A stretch of 64,000 nucleotides of DNA from Phycisphaerales bacterium (GCA_029242715.1 JAQWTL010000007.1:372001-436000); one strand, 5' to 3'. Shown: positions 55,255-64,000, counted from the stretch's first letter. The notes: generated by a model not told the origin, from the letters alone. Numbers and translations: made by a program.

Positions 55255-56469
55255 TCAGGCTTCTCCGACCCGAGATCGTATGTTGTCCAGGACATTCATG
55301 AAGTTGATATAGGCGTCATATGGGCTGTCATAGGGAGAAAAATACTTGTGGACATCTCCATCAGCCCAGAACTTGGTGCACATGTAATACAGGTGATCCG
55401 AGGTTGTCAGCTTCCTCCAGTCCTCCAGGATGTGCTCATCCCCCTCCTGGTGCCGGTGTTTGACCGCCCCCTCCAGCCTGTAGAGCTCGATCGCAGCGTT
55501 CTCCTGCATCGCATTCCCCAGCCAGGCACTGAGATCCCGCTCCATGTCGGCCCATGAGATTGGGTCCTGTGCGTCGTAGACGCCAACCGGTGCGTTGCGA
55601 GCGAGCGCTTCACTGACCGTAACGAAGTCGTTTTCTCCTGATTGGACATCGAAGACTTTTTCGGGAAGCGCTTCCAGGAATTTGAAGATTCCGGTATCCG
55701 CCCACTGGTGCTCGCCGAATGTCTCGTAATCCATGAAGAGATTGCAGAGATAGCCGTCCCCGTTGATCTGGTTGATCCACTTTGCGAATGTCTCGGCCTT
55801 CAATGGCCATTCCGACCACTCACGGTTCCCGAAGCGAAAAGCCACGTCATCGCTGAGCTTGTAGTTCTTCAGAAGCAGTCGCAGCGGCGCATCAGGAAGA
55901 AAGTCTCCCGCTCCGGCAGGTGCATATACGTAGTTCGGTGAACGTGATCCCAAGAGACGATCCACGCCTTCACAGAGCATGCCACTGAAACGGTCCATGT
56001 CCGTCACCAGGCCTGCGATACGGTTCGAGTAGATCAGTTCTGTGTTCCGGAACACCTTCGGGTCCTGGCCGAAGAGGTTCTGTATCCGCTCCCGATGTGA
56101 ATCAACCTGTTCACGAAACTCTGCTGGAGAGAACAAGGCGGACAGGGAATGGTGTGATGTTTCCGCGACGAACTCGCAAGCCCCTGTCTCCCCGCATGCC
56201 TGCAGTGTCTCGATGACATCAGGCGCCCATTCCTCCAACTGGTCCAGGACAGTCTGCGTCAGGGCAAATGAGATTCGGAACCGGCCCTCATGCTTTCGAA
56301 TCAGATCCAGAAGCAGGCTTGTGGTCGGTCGATAGCATTTATTGGCAACCTTTTCGAGGATCTCCCGATTGGCATCATTGTCAAAATAGAACGGGTCGGT
56401 GCTGAAGACCGAATACCGTCGAAGCCTGTAGGGCTGATGGACCTGAAAATAGAAGCAAACGGAGGCCAT
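55255..56469 (-). CDS. GH57 family glycoside hydrolase (alpha-amylase-like)
   Basis: 404 aa from ATG 56469. YFQVHQPYR is the N-terminal GH57 motif, E144 in FRNTELIY the nucleophile, and D247 in LFMDYETFGEHQW the acid/base. The length fits the shorter cytoplasmic alpha-amylases. There is no signal peptide. It acts on internal alpha-1,4-glucan such as glycogen. Longer in-frame starts reach into the pyrE promoter region and are rejected. It is divergent from pyrE with a 46-base gap and probably cotranscribed with gatB. Confidence 0.92.
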   Translation of the reverse strand: MASVCFYFQVHQPYRLRRYSVFSTDPFYFDNDANREILEKVANKCYRPTTSLLLDLIRKHEGRFRISFALTQTVLDQLEEWAPDVIETLQACGETGACEFVAETSHHSLSALFSPAEFREQVDSHRERIQNLFGQDPKVFRNTELIYSNRIAGLVTDMDRFSGMLCEGVDRLLGSRSPNYVYAPAGAGDFLPDAPLRLLLKNYKLSDDVAFRFGNREWSEWPLKAETFAKWINQINGDGYLCNLFMDYETFGEHQWADTGIFKFLEALPEKVFDVQSGENDFVTVSEALARNAPVGVYDAQDPISWADMERDLSAWLGNAMQENAAIELYRLEGAVKHRHQEGDEHILEDWRKLTTSDHLYYMCTKFWADGDVHKYFSPYDSPYDAYINFMNVLDNIRSRVGEA

Positions 56470-56515
56470 TCGGAGATGGTACCAGTCCCGTGCAACCTCC
56501 ACGTGGGGCGATAGG

Positions 56516-57052
56516 ATGCCCTTCATGAAACGTGACGAGATCGCACAACGCATCGCGGAACTATCGGTCCTTCATGGAAACTTCACCTTGAGGAGCGGTC
56601 GAACCAGCACCTGGTACATCGACAAGTATCGATTCAGCACCGATCCTGAGATCCTCCTGGAACTTGGCCGCATGTTCACCGAGCGTCTTCCAGATGGTAC
56701 CCAGAGGCTTGCAGGCGCTGAACTCGGTGGGATTCCTCTGGTAACAACCACGTCCATGGCAGCGGGACTTCCATGCCTGTTCGTACGCAACCAGAAAAAA
56801 GAATACGGGACAGCCAAACGATTCGAGGGTGAGCTTCTGGAAGGTGACCGTGTGACGCTGCTTGAAGATGTGGCGACGACCGGAGGGCAGGTGCTCGAAG
56901 CTGCTCGAGATCTGGAAGCAGCTGGTGCCGACATTGCAGGCATCATCGCGACGGTTGATCGAATGGAAGGCGCGCGAGAAAACATCGAGTCAGCGGGCTA
57001 CTGGTTCGACTCGCTGTTCACTGTTCGGGAGTTGGGGATCGATCCCGGTTAA
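56516..57052 (+). CDS. pyrE: Orotate phosphoribosyltransferase
   Basis: 178 aa. LEDVATTGGQVLEAA is the PRPP-binding motif, GNFTLRSGRTSTWYIDKY is the N-terminal orotate site, and AELGGIPLV and VRNQKKEYGTAKR complete the active site. It forms orotidine monophosphate in pyrimidine synthesis. ATG 56516 is taken as start; ATG 56525 would remove three residues. Its 3' end overlaps the convergent membrane protein gene by 35 bases. No pyrimidine attenuator is evident. Confidence 0.94.
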   Translation: MPFMKRDEIAQRIAELSVLHGNFTLRSGRTSTWYIDKYRFSTDPEILLELGRMFTERLPDGTQRLAGAELGGIPLVTTTSMAAGLPCLFVRNQKKEYGTAKRFEGELLEGDRVTLLEDVATTGGQVLEAARDLEAAGADIAGIIATVDRMEGARENIESAGYWFDSLFTVRELGIDPG

Positions 57053-57980
57053 GGACCGCTTCCTGCAGGGATCGGTACCGCTCAATGGCTGATTTGAACC
57101 GTGGCCTGAGCAACAGGATTGCCAGGCCCCCCACCGGCAAAAGAACAATCAGTTCAACAGCACGATTGATCAGGTCGGCCAGGAGTCCGAGTTCAAGCGC
57201 TGCTGGAAGCGCTACCAGCATCGTCGTCAACCAACCCACAAGCCACTCTCGCAATCCGAGGCCGCCGGTGAAGAACGGGATCGCTCCTGCCAGCATTCCG
57301 ATTGATGCCAGCGCCATGCAGATATCGAAACCTACTGGTTCATTCATCAACATGAATGCGCATCTGTACCGTACCGCCATCAACAGGAGATCCAGATACT
57401 TCAAGAGAAGCACCAGCCCCGCAGTTCTGGTCAACCGGATCAGCGTGAGCCAACCAGCAACAGCCGCTGGAATCAAAGCCCATGCCCACAAGTCCCCGCC
57501 TTCCATGAGATCACGGAAAAACAGCGTGCCGGCGGTCAAACCAATGGCCACCAGGCCTGCCACCCTTGCCAGGATCATGGCACGAGCGGTTTCCATGGGC
57601 CTGATGGCATGGACGACCTGGTGATATGCGATCCGGCCCAGGAGCCCTGCCTTCAATGGAAGAAAGTTCAGCAATGCAGATCCGGCAATCAAGCCCTGCA
57701 TTTCGATCGCTGGAACCTGGTATCGAGCAAGAAGCAATTGGAACTGAAGTCCGGTGATGAATAGTGATGCCAGCATCGTGGCCACCAGGAGAACGATCAT
57801 CCCAGGGCTTGGATGGGACATCGCTTCCAGAGCGGTAGCGATCCGATCATGCTGCATGACCACCAGAACGATGGCCCCTGCCAGCATCAATACACCCACA
57901 ATCGTTGCGGTCAGCTTCAGGTAGAACCAGCGTCGCCCGCGGCTCTGAGAGTCACCGTTGCCTGAAGCCTCAGGCGTCAT
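57018..57980 (-). CDS. PF03706-like (YbhN/AglD-type) membrane protein
   Basis: 320 aa with about eight hydrophobic segments. NFLPLKAGLLGRIAYHQVVHAI, ARVAGLVAIG and PFFTGGLGLREWLVGW resemble the lysylphosphatidylglycerol synthase membrane domain group, more distantly than the arn-linked protein at 5497. No transferase domain is attached. The ATG at 57980 overlaps the stop of the TPR gene (ATGA), which rejects a longer start. Its end overlaps pyrE by 35 bases. A lipid-flipping role is inferred from the family only. Confidence 0.68.
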   Translation of the reverse strand: MTPEASGNGDSQSRGRRWFYLKLTATIVGVLMLAGAIVLVVMQHDRIATALEAMSHPSPGMIVLLVATMLASLFITGLQFQLLLARYQVPAIEMQGLIAGSALLNFLPLKAGLLGRIAYHQVVHAIRPMETARAMILARVAGLVAIGLTAGTLFFRDLMEGGDLWAWALIPAAVAGWLTLIRLTRTAGLVLLLKYLDLLLMAVRYRCAFMLMNEPVGFDICMALASIGMLAGAIPFFTGGLGLREWLVGWLTTMLVALPAALELGLLADLINRAVELIVLLPVGGLAILLLRPRFKSAIERYRSLQEAVLNRDRSPTPEQ

Positions 57981-60484
57981 CCGCCTGGCTCGCCTGAACC
58001 AGTCAGCGCTTCCAGTCTTTCGTCGCGTGCTCTTTGTGCCAGGTCTTCCATCCACTCTGCGAGATAACGGACTTCAGGAATATCTGAATTCAATGAAGTA
58101 ATTACCGCTGATTCTTCAAGCAGTGATTCCACACTACCTGCCTGGCGCGCCGCATCAAGCGAACGCATCAATTGGATCAGATGCACCGCGAGACTGTCAC
58201 TGCGTTCGGCCATTTCCCAGATCGGTTCCAGACGGGGAGAGCGTGCCATGACTGCAATCAACCATGCACGTGAAATCTGGTCCAGTCTCGGGTAGGTATC
58301 GATGATGGTGTCGACCCCCGCATTGATGACGTCATCCGGAAGTGGGTCTGCAATCAATGATCCCTTGTTGGAGGAGATGATATGAGTCATCAGGGCCATA
58401 TCGACCAGTTCCTCTTCACTGACTTTCTCGCCGGTGAGTTCATCTATCACACGATTTGCCCAGGCTTCGGTGACACGTTGCCCGTCAATCCGGATGTCGT
58501 TCACGTCTGTTTCTATTCCCATCAACCCGGGTTGATGGGATGGCTTGCCGGTGGAACTGCCTGTCAACATCATGAAGTTGAGAATGGCCGTGATGTCCAC
58601 ACTGGCCCCGTAAAGGGGATGTCGATCAACCACGGTTCCGATCCAGTAGCGACGCAAGTCAATGGTGAAAATCAGGGATTCGAACGGGAGGATCCTGAAC
58701 CGCGAGGGAATCTGCATGAGAATTCCCGGCCCTTGAGACGCCTCCGCATAGGGCACTCGGACATCACCCTGCAAGAGAAGGAGATCCTGGATCGGGCCAT
58801 CCTGATCGATTGCCAACGGCAAAGGTGTGTTGTTGCTGATCTTGACCTCGATCAGGATCGGGTCATATGGTTTGAATGAATCCTCGGTAGGTCGAAGTCG
58901 CATTGAAATTGCCAGCCGTGGATCGTTGGGTACACGGTCCAGAAGGGTCGGCAGCTCAGCAACCAGCTCATTCATCTGCATCGCTTCAGCAGATAATGGA
59001 ACTGGAACACCAAGCAAATCCTCAAGTCGATCACGAGCCCAGAGGCCTGTTGGCATGTTTCGCTGAGATTCCCAGATTGGCAGCAGAGCCATCGCAGCGT
59101 CTTGATTCTGCCCCAGCCCAATGTACGCCTCAGCGAGGCCGATCTGAGTCATCACATGCGGGGCTTTGTCCTGCTTGAAGATTTCAGCCGCCGCTGCATA
59201 GTCTCCTGCACGAAGAAGCTTCCACCCCCGGATGCGTTCCTTGGCTTGTTCGGAAAGTCCTGAAAGAGACTCGATCGTTTCCAGCTTCGTTTCCAAGATG
59301 TTCATGTCTGCATTCAGCCAGAGAAGCATCCAGTACGAATTGAGCAACCTTGCCGCCTGAGCCTGTGATTCCTCGACAGCCATGTCGGAAAGCCCGCCCT
59401 CGAAATCGACCGAGAGGATCAGATCTTCCATGGCTTCAGATTGGACAGTGCTATCGAGGCCCTGTGACAACATGACCTGGACAGCTGCCATTTGTGGGGG
59501 CAATGGTGCTTTTAACTGAGCAAGTTCGAGAGGTGATTTACTTGGGTCCTCGGATTGCGCAAGCGCCTCGTAGACGTTATTGAGCATTTCCCGTCTTGAC
59601 CCGATGGTTTCCAGGGCCTTCTCATGATTTCCCTGTCCCCACTGGGCCATCGCAAGATCCTGGTAGATCTTGTTGCCGGCCGGGGTTCCGCGAGCCTCCA
59701 ACTGATCCATCCGCATGGTGATCATGCGTTCAGCAGATTCATACGCACCCTCGGCCATCAGGTAGGCATTGAGCGTCGCAAGAATATTGTCATCCGTGAG
59801 ATCCGCTGTAAGCAGGCCAAGCAGAAGTTCAACATAGGCCACGTGATCAGCAACACGATCCCGGAGGAAACCCGTTGCAATGCCGACCGCATCTGAATAC
59901 GTCGGATCAAGTGCAATGGATTCACGAAGCCATTGGCCGAAGAGCTGGATGTCTCCACGGCGGCGGTGCAGATCCGCCATCATGAAGGCCAGTCGAGCAG
60001 ATACCTCGGGACCAAGGGTTTCCGCGGTCTTGGGTTCCAGCAACTGGTCAAGAGCTGCTATTCGGTCATCTGCCGTGTTGTATGTAAGGATTGCCGAAAG
60101 GAGTCGTTCCAGTTGAGCTTTCTTGTCGGAGGGGCTGATCCGAAGCAGGTTCCGGGTGATTTCCTCGAGGAGGTCCTCACGGTCCATGGCCAGTGACATC
60201 TCAAGCAGTTTTCGCCAGGTATCCGGATGGTCAGGATCAAGCCGAGTAGCTTCCAGATAAAGGGACAAGGCCACATTCATCCCGCCCACATTGAGATCAA
60301 CGCTAACCATGACCTCATTGGCGTATCGAACCAGAATGTTGGCCAGTCGCTGCCTCGTCTTGAGAGCACCCTCAGGGTCAGAAATGTGGCTTTCGGTGGA
60401 CTGGGCCTGGGCTGGACCGCACAGCAGCAGGCTGGCCAGCCAGAGCACGATGATGGGTCTGAAGATCGTCACGAAACTGGTCAT
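57977..60484 (-). CDS. Exported tetratricopeptide-repeat-like protein
   Basis: 835 aa with a signal peptide (about 1-29, ending AQAQ). ATG 60508 is another possible start. Residues ~35-560 are helical repeats of TPR type, clearest in YLEATRLDPDHPDTWRKLLE, WLRESIALDPTYSDAV and AAAEIFKQDKAPHVMTQIGLAEAYIGLGQNQ-like stretches. A beta-rich segment (about 560-650) follows, then helices. TPR scaffolds gather envelope protein complexes; no partner can be named. It is coupled to the PF03706-like gene by ATGA, suggesting joint function. Confidence 0.75.
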   Translation of the reverse strand: MTSFVTIFRPIIVLWLASLLLCGPAQAQSTESHISDPEGALKTRQRLANILVRYANEVMVSVDLNVGGMNVALSLYLEATRLDPDHPDTWRKLLEMSLAMDREDLLEEITRNLLRISPSDKKAQLERLLSAILTYNTADDRIAALDQLLEPKTAETLGPEVSARLAFMMADLHRRRGDIQLFGQWLRESIALDPTYSDAVGIATGFLRDRVADHVAYVELLLGLLTADLTDDNILATLNAYLMAEGAYESAERMITMRMDQLEARGTPAGNKIYQDLAMAQWGQGNHEKALETIGSRREMLNNVYEALAQSEDPSKSPLELAQLKAPLPPQMAAVQVMLSQGLDSTVQSEAMEDLILSVDFEGGLSDMAVEESQAQAARLLNSYWMLLWLNADMNILETKLETIESLSGLSEQAKERIRGWKLLRAGDYAAAAEIFKQDKAPHVMTQIGLAEAYIGLGQNQDAAMALLPIWESQRNMPTGLWARDRLEDLLGVPVPLSAEAMQMNELVAELPTLLDRVPNDPRLAISMRLRPTEDSFKPYDPILIEVKISNNTPLPLAIDQDGPIQDLLLLQGDVRVPYAEASQGPGILMQIPSRFRILPFESLIFTIDLRRYWIGTVVDRHPLYGASVDITAILNFMMLTGSSTGKPSHQPGLMGIETDVNDIRIDGQRVTEAWANRVIDELTGEKVSEEELVDMALMTHIISSNKGSLIADPLPDDVINAGVDTIIDTYPRLDQISRAWLIAVMARSPRLEPIWEMAERSDSLAVHLIQLMRSLDAARQAGSVESLLEESAVITSLNSDIPEVRYLAEWMEDLAQRARDERLEALTGSGEPGG

Positions 60485-60640
60485 GGCTACTTGGGGTGTC
60501 GCTTTCATTGAATACGGGCCCAGAGGGCTTCGAATCGGCCTGATAGTGGCTCTAAAGGCGATAGTAGGGGCCGTGGTAGCTGAGTGCCAACAGGAATGAG
60601 GATCTCGCGGCCTCGTACCTGCGTACCCTATCGGTAATCG

Positions 60641-60670
60641 TTGACAATGCACCCGTAGGATTGATACCGT
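60641..60670 (+). promoter_or_regulatory. Candidate sigma-70-type promoter for the secreted protein gene at 60763
   Basis: TTGACA (60641-60646) matches the -35 consensus exactly; TACCGT (60665-60670) follows after an 18-base spacer and keeps the first, second and last -10 positions. It lies 93 bases before ATG 60763 in the 278-base divergent gap. Sequence match only; promoter consensus in this phylum is not well defined. Confidence 0.4.
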
Positions 60671-60762
60671 CACCGATTCATTCTCGGCCAAGGCTGAGGC
60701 CCCCATGGTCCTCCTCTTGAGGATTGGAGGCTGTTCCGAATTCCCGGAGTGCTCTCTTAGTC

Positions 60763-61866
60763 ATGCTGATTCGCCACTTCCAGGTTGCAATCGTCCTTGC
60801 CTTCGCCTGCCTTCTTACAGGTCATGTGCAAGCTGTTCCAGATAAAGTCGAGCGGCTCAAGGCCGTCCTGCCCCTAGATGATGCCCAGAAGGCAATGATC
60901 AAGGAGTACGCTGGCTATTGGGTCCAGAAGCTCGAAAGTGAACAGCCAGCTGAAGTCCAGCAGGCTCGTGACAAACTGAGCCGGCCTTTCCGTTCCGTCT
61001 CGGGCGAAACTGCAAGCCGTATGTTCCGTGATATCTACAGCCAGGAAACACTTCCAACGCTCGAGAAGATTGTGGCAGGCTCCAATGCATATCGAGCCAT
61101 CAATGCCATGCAGGTGGCTGCCGCCATTGGTTCTCCTGATTCACTTTCGCTTCTGGATAACCACATCGAGCCGGATGTCGAAAAGAATCCTGAGATCAGG
61201 CTCTGGGCTGCCATCGGCATCAGTAGATGCCTGGGCGTCGACTCGATCTCTTCTGACAAAATCAAGACGAGCCTTCGAGCTCTGGTCCGAGCCGCGAAAA
61301 TTGAAACGAATCCACTGGTCCTGAGACGAGAAATGGAAACGCTCAACATGGCGATCCTGAACACTCGTTCAGACAGTGAAATCCTCCGGGATTTCGCGAT
61401 CAGTAGTGAGATCGATGTCCTGAAGACCACTCTTGACAGAGTGGAGCAAAAGAATGCACCGGTATCTCTGTTGCTGGCAGTCCAGCCCAGCCTGCTTCTT
61501 ATTCGCATGCAGTACATCAATCCCACCCTCCAGAGGCTGGTCATGGATAACGAACGTGGCAGGCAGGAGAAGGTGGCGACCTATATCGGACGTCGAGCTG
61601 CTCCCCAGATGGGCCGCATCTATGACGTCATTCTTGTAAATGAATCCGCTATTCGCGAGAATCCTGAACTGGCCGAATCCGTAGGCCAGATGCTCGATAC
61701 CAGCGAAACCATGCTGAAGCTCGTGGATTCACACGTTCGAGAGAACCAATCCGCCCCCAGTGTTGACTCTGGCCGCGAGCTTTGGACCAAGGGTAATCTC
61801 AGTGGGTTGGCTGAAAGCCGTGACAAGTGGCAGGTTGTTCTCACGAATCGCCCTTATCAGAATTGA
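60763..61866 (+). CDS. Secreted helical (HEAT-like) protein of unknown function
   Basis: 367 aa with a signal peptide (about 1-24, ending VQA). The rest is almost entirely helical, with repeat-like pairs (TLPTLEKIVAGSNAYRAINAMQ and DSLSLLDNHIEPDVEKNPEIRLWAAIGISR-type stretches) that suggest HEAT or armadillo repeats. No catalytic motif is seen. ATG 60763 gives a proper signal peptide; a TTG at 60724 would add 13 residues. It is divergent from the TPR gene and 44 bases upstream of the peptide-binding protein gene, so the last two may be cotranscribed. Confidence 0.68.
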   Translation: MLIRHFQVAIVLAFACLLTGHVQAVPDKVERLKAVLPLDDAQKAMIKEYAGYWVQKLESEQPAEVQQARDKLSRPFRSVSGETASRMFRDIYSQETLPTLEKIVAGSNAYRAINAMQVAAAIGSPDSLSLLDNHIEPDVEKNPEIRLWAAIGISRCLGVDSISSDKIKTSLRALVRAAKIETNPLVLRREMETLNMAILNTRSDSEILRDFAISSEIDVLKTTLDRVEQKNAPVSLLLAVQPSLLLIRMQYINPTLQRLVMDNERGRQEKVATYIGRRAAPQMGRIYDVILVNESAIRENPELAESVGQMLDTSETMLKLVDSHVRENQSAPSVDSGRELWTKGNLSGLAESRDKWQVVLTNRPYQN

Positions 61867-61910
61867 TCCGGTAGAAACCAAAGGGCTCCCGAGGCTACAC
61901 TTGGCTTGTC

Positions 61911-64000
61911 GTGAGTCGATTGGCGCTTCCACTTGTGTTGTTGGTACTGCTCCTGGTCGGGCTAGTCGCCATCGATGAGCCCAGGCCTCGGGCTGATCTT
62001 GTTGTCTCAGGCGAAAACGAAGTCTTTACCCTCGACCCGCAGCGAATGAGTTATCTCGCTGACATGCGACTGGCTTATGCGCTCTATGAAGGGCTGCTCC
62101 GCTGGAACACAACTGATTTCTCCCTCGAACCCGCTGCTGCTGAAAGCTGGGCGGTCAGTGACGATGGTCGAGTGCTCGAGTTTGATCTTCGAGCAGGAAG
62201 CCGATGGTCTGATGGTTCACCCGTGATGGCCGATGATTTTGCATGGTCCTGGATGCGACTGCTTCTTCCGGATACGGCAGCTGACTACTCCAATCTTTTC
62301 TTCTCGATAGAAGGCGCCAGAGAATTCTGGGACTGGCGCCAGTCCCAGCTTGATGGATTCGCCATGGATCCATGGGAACAAAAAAAACACAAGGAAAGAG
62401 TTCGAGCAGTACGTGGAATGCTCAACAGGTTTTCAGCCCTTCAGGAAGCAGATCCGCGGCCCCTTGAAATCCAATGGTTGATTACTGATCCTGAATCCCT
62501 GCATGCCGAACGAATGCTTCTTCAATCTGCACTTGATTCGGGCAGTACCGAGCGGCTGCAGGAAGCGATTGAACAGGCCCATGTTCATCGAGCCATGGTT
62601 CGTGAACTGGATGATCCTCAATCCCGGGTCGCCGAAGCACGTTGGATGTGGGATCAGGTCGAGCCGGCATATGAATCAACGGTCGGGATACGCGTCGAGG
62701 ATGATGGTCGACGTCTTGTTGTCGAGCTGGATCGACCGGTCCCCTATTTTCCGGATCTGCTGGCCTTTGCCCCCTCTTCTCCCGTTCATCGCCCAACCGT
62801 TGAAGGTTGGAAGGTTGATCCAAAGGTTCATGAGCTCATCGTGCAGAAAGGTTGGCAAGCTGTTGACCTGCCCCTGCTGGAACAGAGAGCCAACCTGGAA
62901 CTTTCAGCTGACACCGGGCGATTGATCCAATCCCACCGCTGGGCTCGACCGGATTCGCTCGTCAGCAATGGTCCGTATCAACTGGATGAATGGCGTTACA
63001 AACGAGACATGCGACTCTCGAAATCGCCGACTTACCACGACCATGAACTGGCGGGCTTCAATACCATCGAAATCCGGTCCATCCCCGATCCGAATACGGC
63101 CGTTCTGGCATTTCAGAAGGGTGAGATTGACTGGTTGACCGGCGTTGCTGCAGATTGTCGAATCGACATGCTTGAACAAATGCGTCTTTACAAGCAGACG
63201 CATGGCATCGATGCTCCTCATCTCCCAGGCATCGAACTTCCAGACGCTGGTCCAGGTCAAAGACGCAACATTCACGCCATCCCGGTGTTCGGAACTGATT
63301 TCTTTTCATTCAATTGCCGTCCCGAACTTGCTGATGGTCGACCAAATCCATTTGCGGAAGCCGCTGTTCGGCGTGGCTTTGCGATGGCGACGGACAAGGA
63401 ATCCATTGTCACCAACGTGACGAGACTCAGGGAGCCTGTGGCTTCAACTCTTGTTCCAGTCGGTTCCATACAGGGTTACGAATCACCTGCCGGATTGGAA
63501 TTTGATCCTGAAGCCGCCCGAAGAGCTCTGGCGGAAGCCGGATGGCGCGATCGGAATGATGACGGGCAACTGGAGGATCCGGAAGGTGTTCCGTTCCCTG
63601 CTGTTGAACTGCTCTACACCACTGGTTCACCGCGGTTTGCTCGAATGGCTGTCGAGTTGAGAGATCAATGGCAACGCCACCTTGGTATCCAGGTCGTACT
63701 CATCGGGCAGGACACGAAATTCTTCAAGGATGATCTCCGAAAGGGAAACTTCATGGTCGCCCGCGGTCGTTGGTATGGCGACTACGGTGATCCGACAACC
63801 TTTCTGGAACTCTGTCGTTCAACGGATGGAAACAATGACCGTGGTTTTTCTGATCCCGAAGTTGATGCCGCATTGGATGCAGCAGCCCAGGAAGCAGATG
63901 CCTCCAAACGTCTCCGGGATCTGGCCAGACTGGAAGCACGGCTCTTCCAGGAGGACATGCCGCTGATTCCCGTGTGCCAACTCGTGGATATCACGATGTA
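61911..64000 (+). CDS. Oligopeptide ABC transporter substrate-binding protein (OppA/SBP_bac_5), 5' part
   Basis: 696 codons are present and the frame is still open at the right edge. GTG 61911 begins a signal sequence (about 1-20). The SBP_bac_5 features are in order: FTLDPQRMSYLADMRLAYALYEGLLRW, SDGSPVMADDFAWSWMRLL, SNGPYQLDEWRYKRDMRL, FNTIEIRSIPDPNTAVLAFQKGEIDWL, and AAVRRGFAMATDKESIV. A charged helical stretch of about 120 residues (about 138-256) interrupts the usual first lobe. It would capture peptides in the periplasm for an Opp/Dpp-type importer, whose other genes may lie beyond the edge. Confidence 0.9.
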   Translation, partial: MSRLALPLVLLVLLLVGLVAIDEPRPRADLVVSGENEVFTLDPQRMSYLADMRLAYALYEGLLRWNTTDFSLEPAAAESWAVSDDGRVLEFDLRAGSRWSDGSPVMADDFAWSWMRLLLPDTAADYSNLFFSIEGAREFWDWRQSQLDGFAMDPWEQKKHKERVRAVRGMLNRFSALQEADPRPLEIQWLITDPESLHAERMLLQSALDSGSTERLQEAIEQAHVHRAMVRELDDPQSRVAEARWMWDQVEPAYESTVGIRVEDDGRRLVVELDRPVPYFPDLLAFAPSSPVHRPTVEGWKVDPKVHELIVQKGWQAVDLPLLEQRANLELSADTGRLIQSHRWARPDSLVSNGPYQLDEWRYKRDMRLSKSPTYHDHELAGFNTIEIRSIPDPNTAVLAFQKGEIDWLTGVAADCRIDMLEQMRLYKQTHGIDAPHLPGIELPDAGPGQRRNIHAIPVFGTDFFSFNCRPELADGRPNPFAEAAVRRGFAMATDKESIVTNVTRLREPVASTLVPVGSIQGYESPAGLEFDPEAARRALAEAGWRDRNDDGQLEDPEGVPFPAVELLYTTGSPRFARMAVELRDQWQRHLGIQVVLIGQDTKFFKDDLRKGNFMVARGRWYGDYGDPTTFLELCRSTDGNNDRGFSDPEVDAALDAAAQEADASKRLRDLARLEARLFQEDMPLIPVCQLVDITM

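Noticed and set aside
1-64000. CRISPR arrays, insertion sequences and prophage genes
   Set aside because: No regularly spaced repeats, transposase or phage-structural genes were found on reading both strands.

Overview
The window looks like a piece of chromosome from a marine planctomycete, most likely class Phycisphaerae. No rRNA or other taxonomic marker gene is present, so this rests on content: a secreted protein with dockerin-like repeats followed by Cys-rich GACC repeats and a PPC-like tail (39902-41944), two secreted Cys-type sulfatases, several secreted beta-propeller and protease proteins, a nickel superoxide dismutase, and a lipid A-type aminoarabinose pathway. Genes are packed very tightly. 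Many neighbours share four-base ATGA stop/start overlaps, and convergent genes often meet tail to tail with no gap. I see no insertion sequence, prophage, integrase or CRISPR array.

Layout. 1-358: 3' end of a monomeric sarcosine oxidase-like gene. 359-6672 (minus): arnB-arnC-arnA-arnD preceded by a PF03706-type membrane protein; no arnT, arnE or arnF is seen. 6755-15426 (minus): secreted S9 peptidase, calcium/proton antiporter, TolB-like propeller, PhoD-like phosphatase, small membrane protein, small alarmone hydrolase. 15476-16375 (plus): DUF4396 protein with a Met/His-rich loop. 16388-24518 (minus): response regulator-GAF-HD-GYP, GH63-like glycosidase, purU, methyltransferase, HAD phosphatase, MFS transporter. 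24651-27920 (plus): malic enzyme with a clear terminator, then an FHA-GAF-HD-GYP protein, which meets tail to tail an FHA-membrane-protease gene (27917-30205, minus).

30206-30844 is the only long stretch without a supportable gene. 30845-35998 (plus): zinc-ribbon protein, then an operon of TlpA-like protein, sulfatase, S41-type peptidase and lipoprotein, with tRNA-Leu(UAA) on the other strand. 36009-38554 (minus): second sulfatase coupled to an alpha/alpha-toroid protein with a heme c motif. 38612-47011 (mostly plus): LhgO-like oxidase, dockerin protein, small membrane protein (minus), secreted esterase, stand-alone FMN glutamate synthase domain, and nickel SOD. 47008-51978 (minus): phosphate block phoB-phoR-Na/Pi cotransporter-phoU-arsC. 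tRNA-Cys(GCA) follows at 52081-52154. 52271-64000: conserved housekeeping genes (cyclophilin, gatB, pyrE), a GH57 amylase, a second PF03706 membrane protein coupled to a TPR protein, two unrecognised secreted proteins, and the 5' part of an oligopeptide-binding protein with an unusual insertion.

Functional themes are cell-envelope modification (arn block), phosphate starvation and arsenate handling (pho block, PhoD), degradation of sulfated and peptide polymers, cyclic di-GMP turnover (two HD-GYP proteins) and one-carbon/nucleotide metabolism. The items most worth a second look are the ArnT-less arn operon, the heme-motif toroid protein coupled to a sulfatase, the exported nickel SOD with a His-rich loop, the paired FHA genes, the HD-GYP gene coupled to a glycosidase, and the OppA-like protein with a helical insertion. 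All start sites, domain limits and residue numbers were read by eye; no database search or folding program was run.
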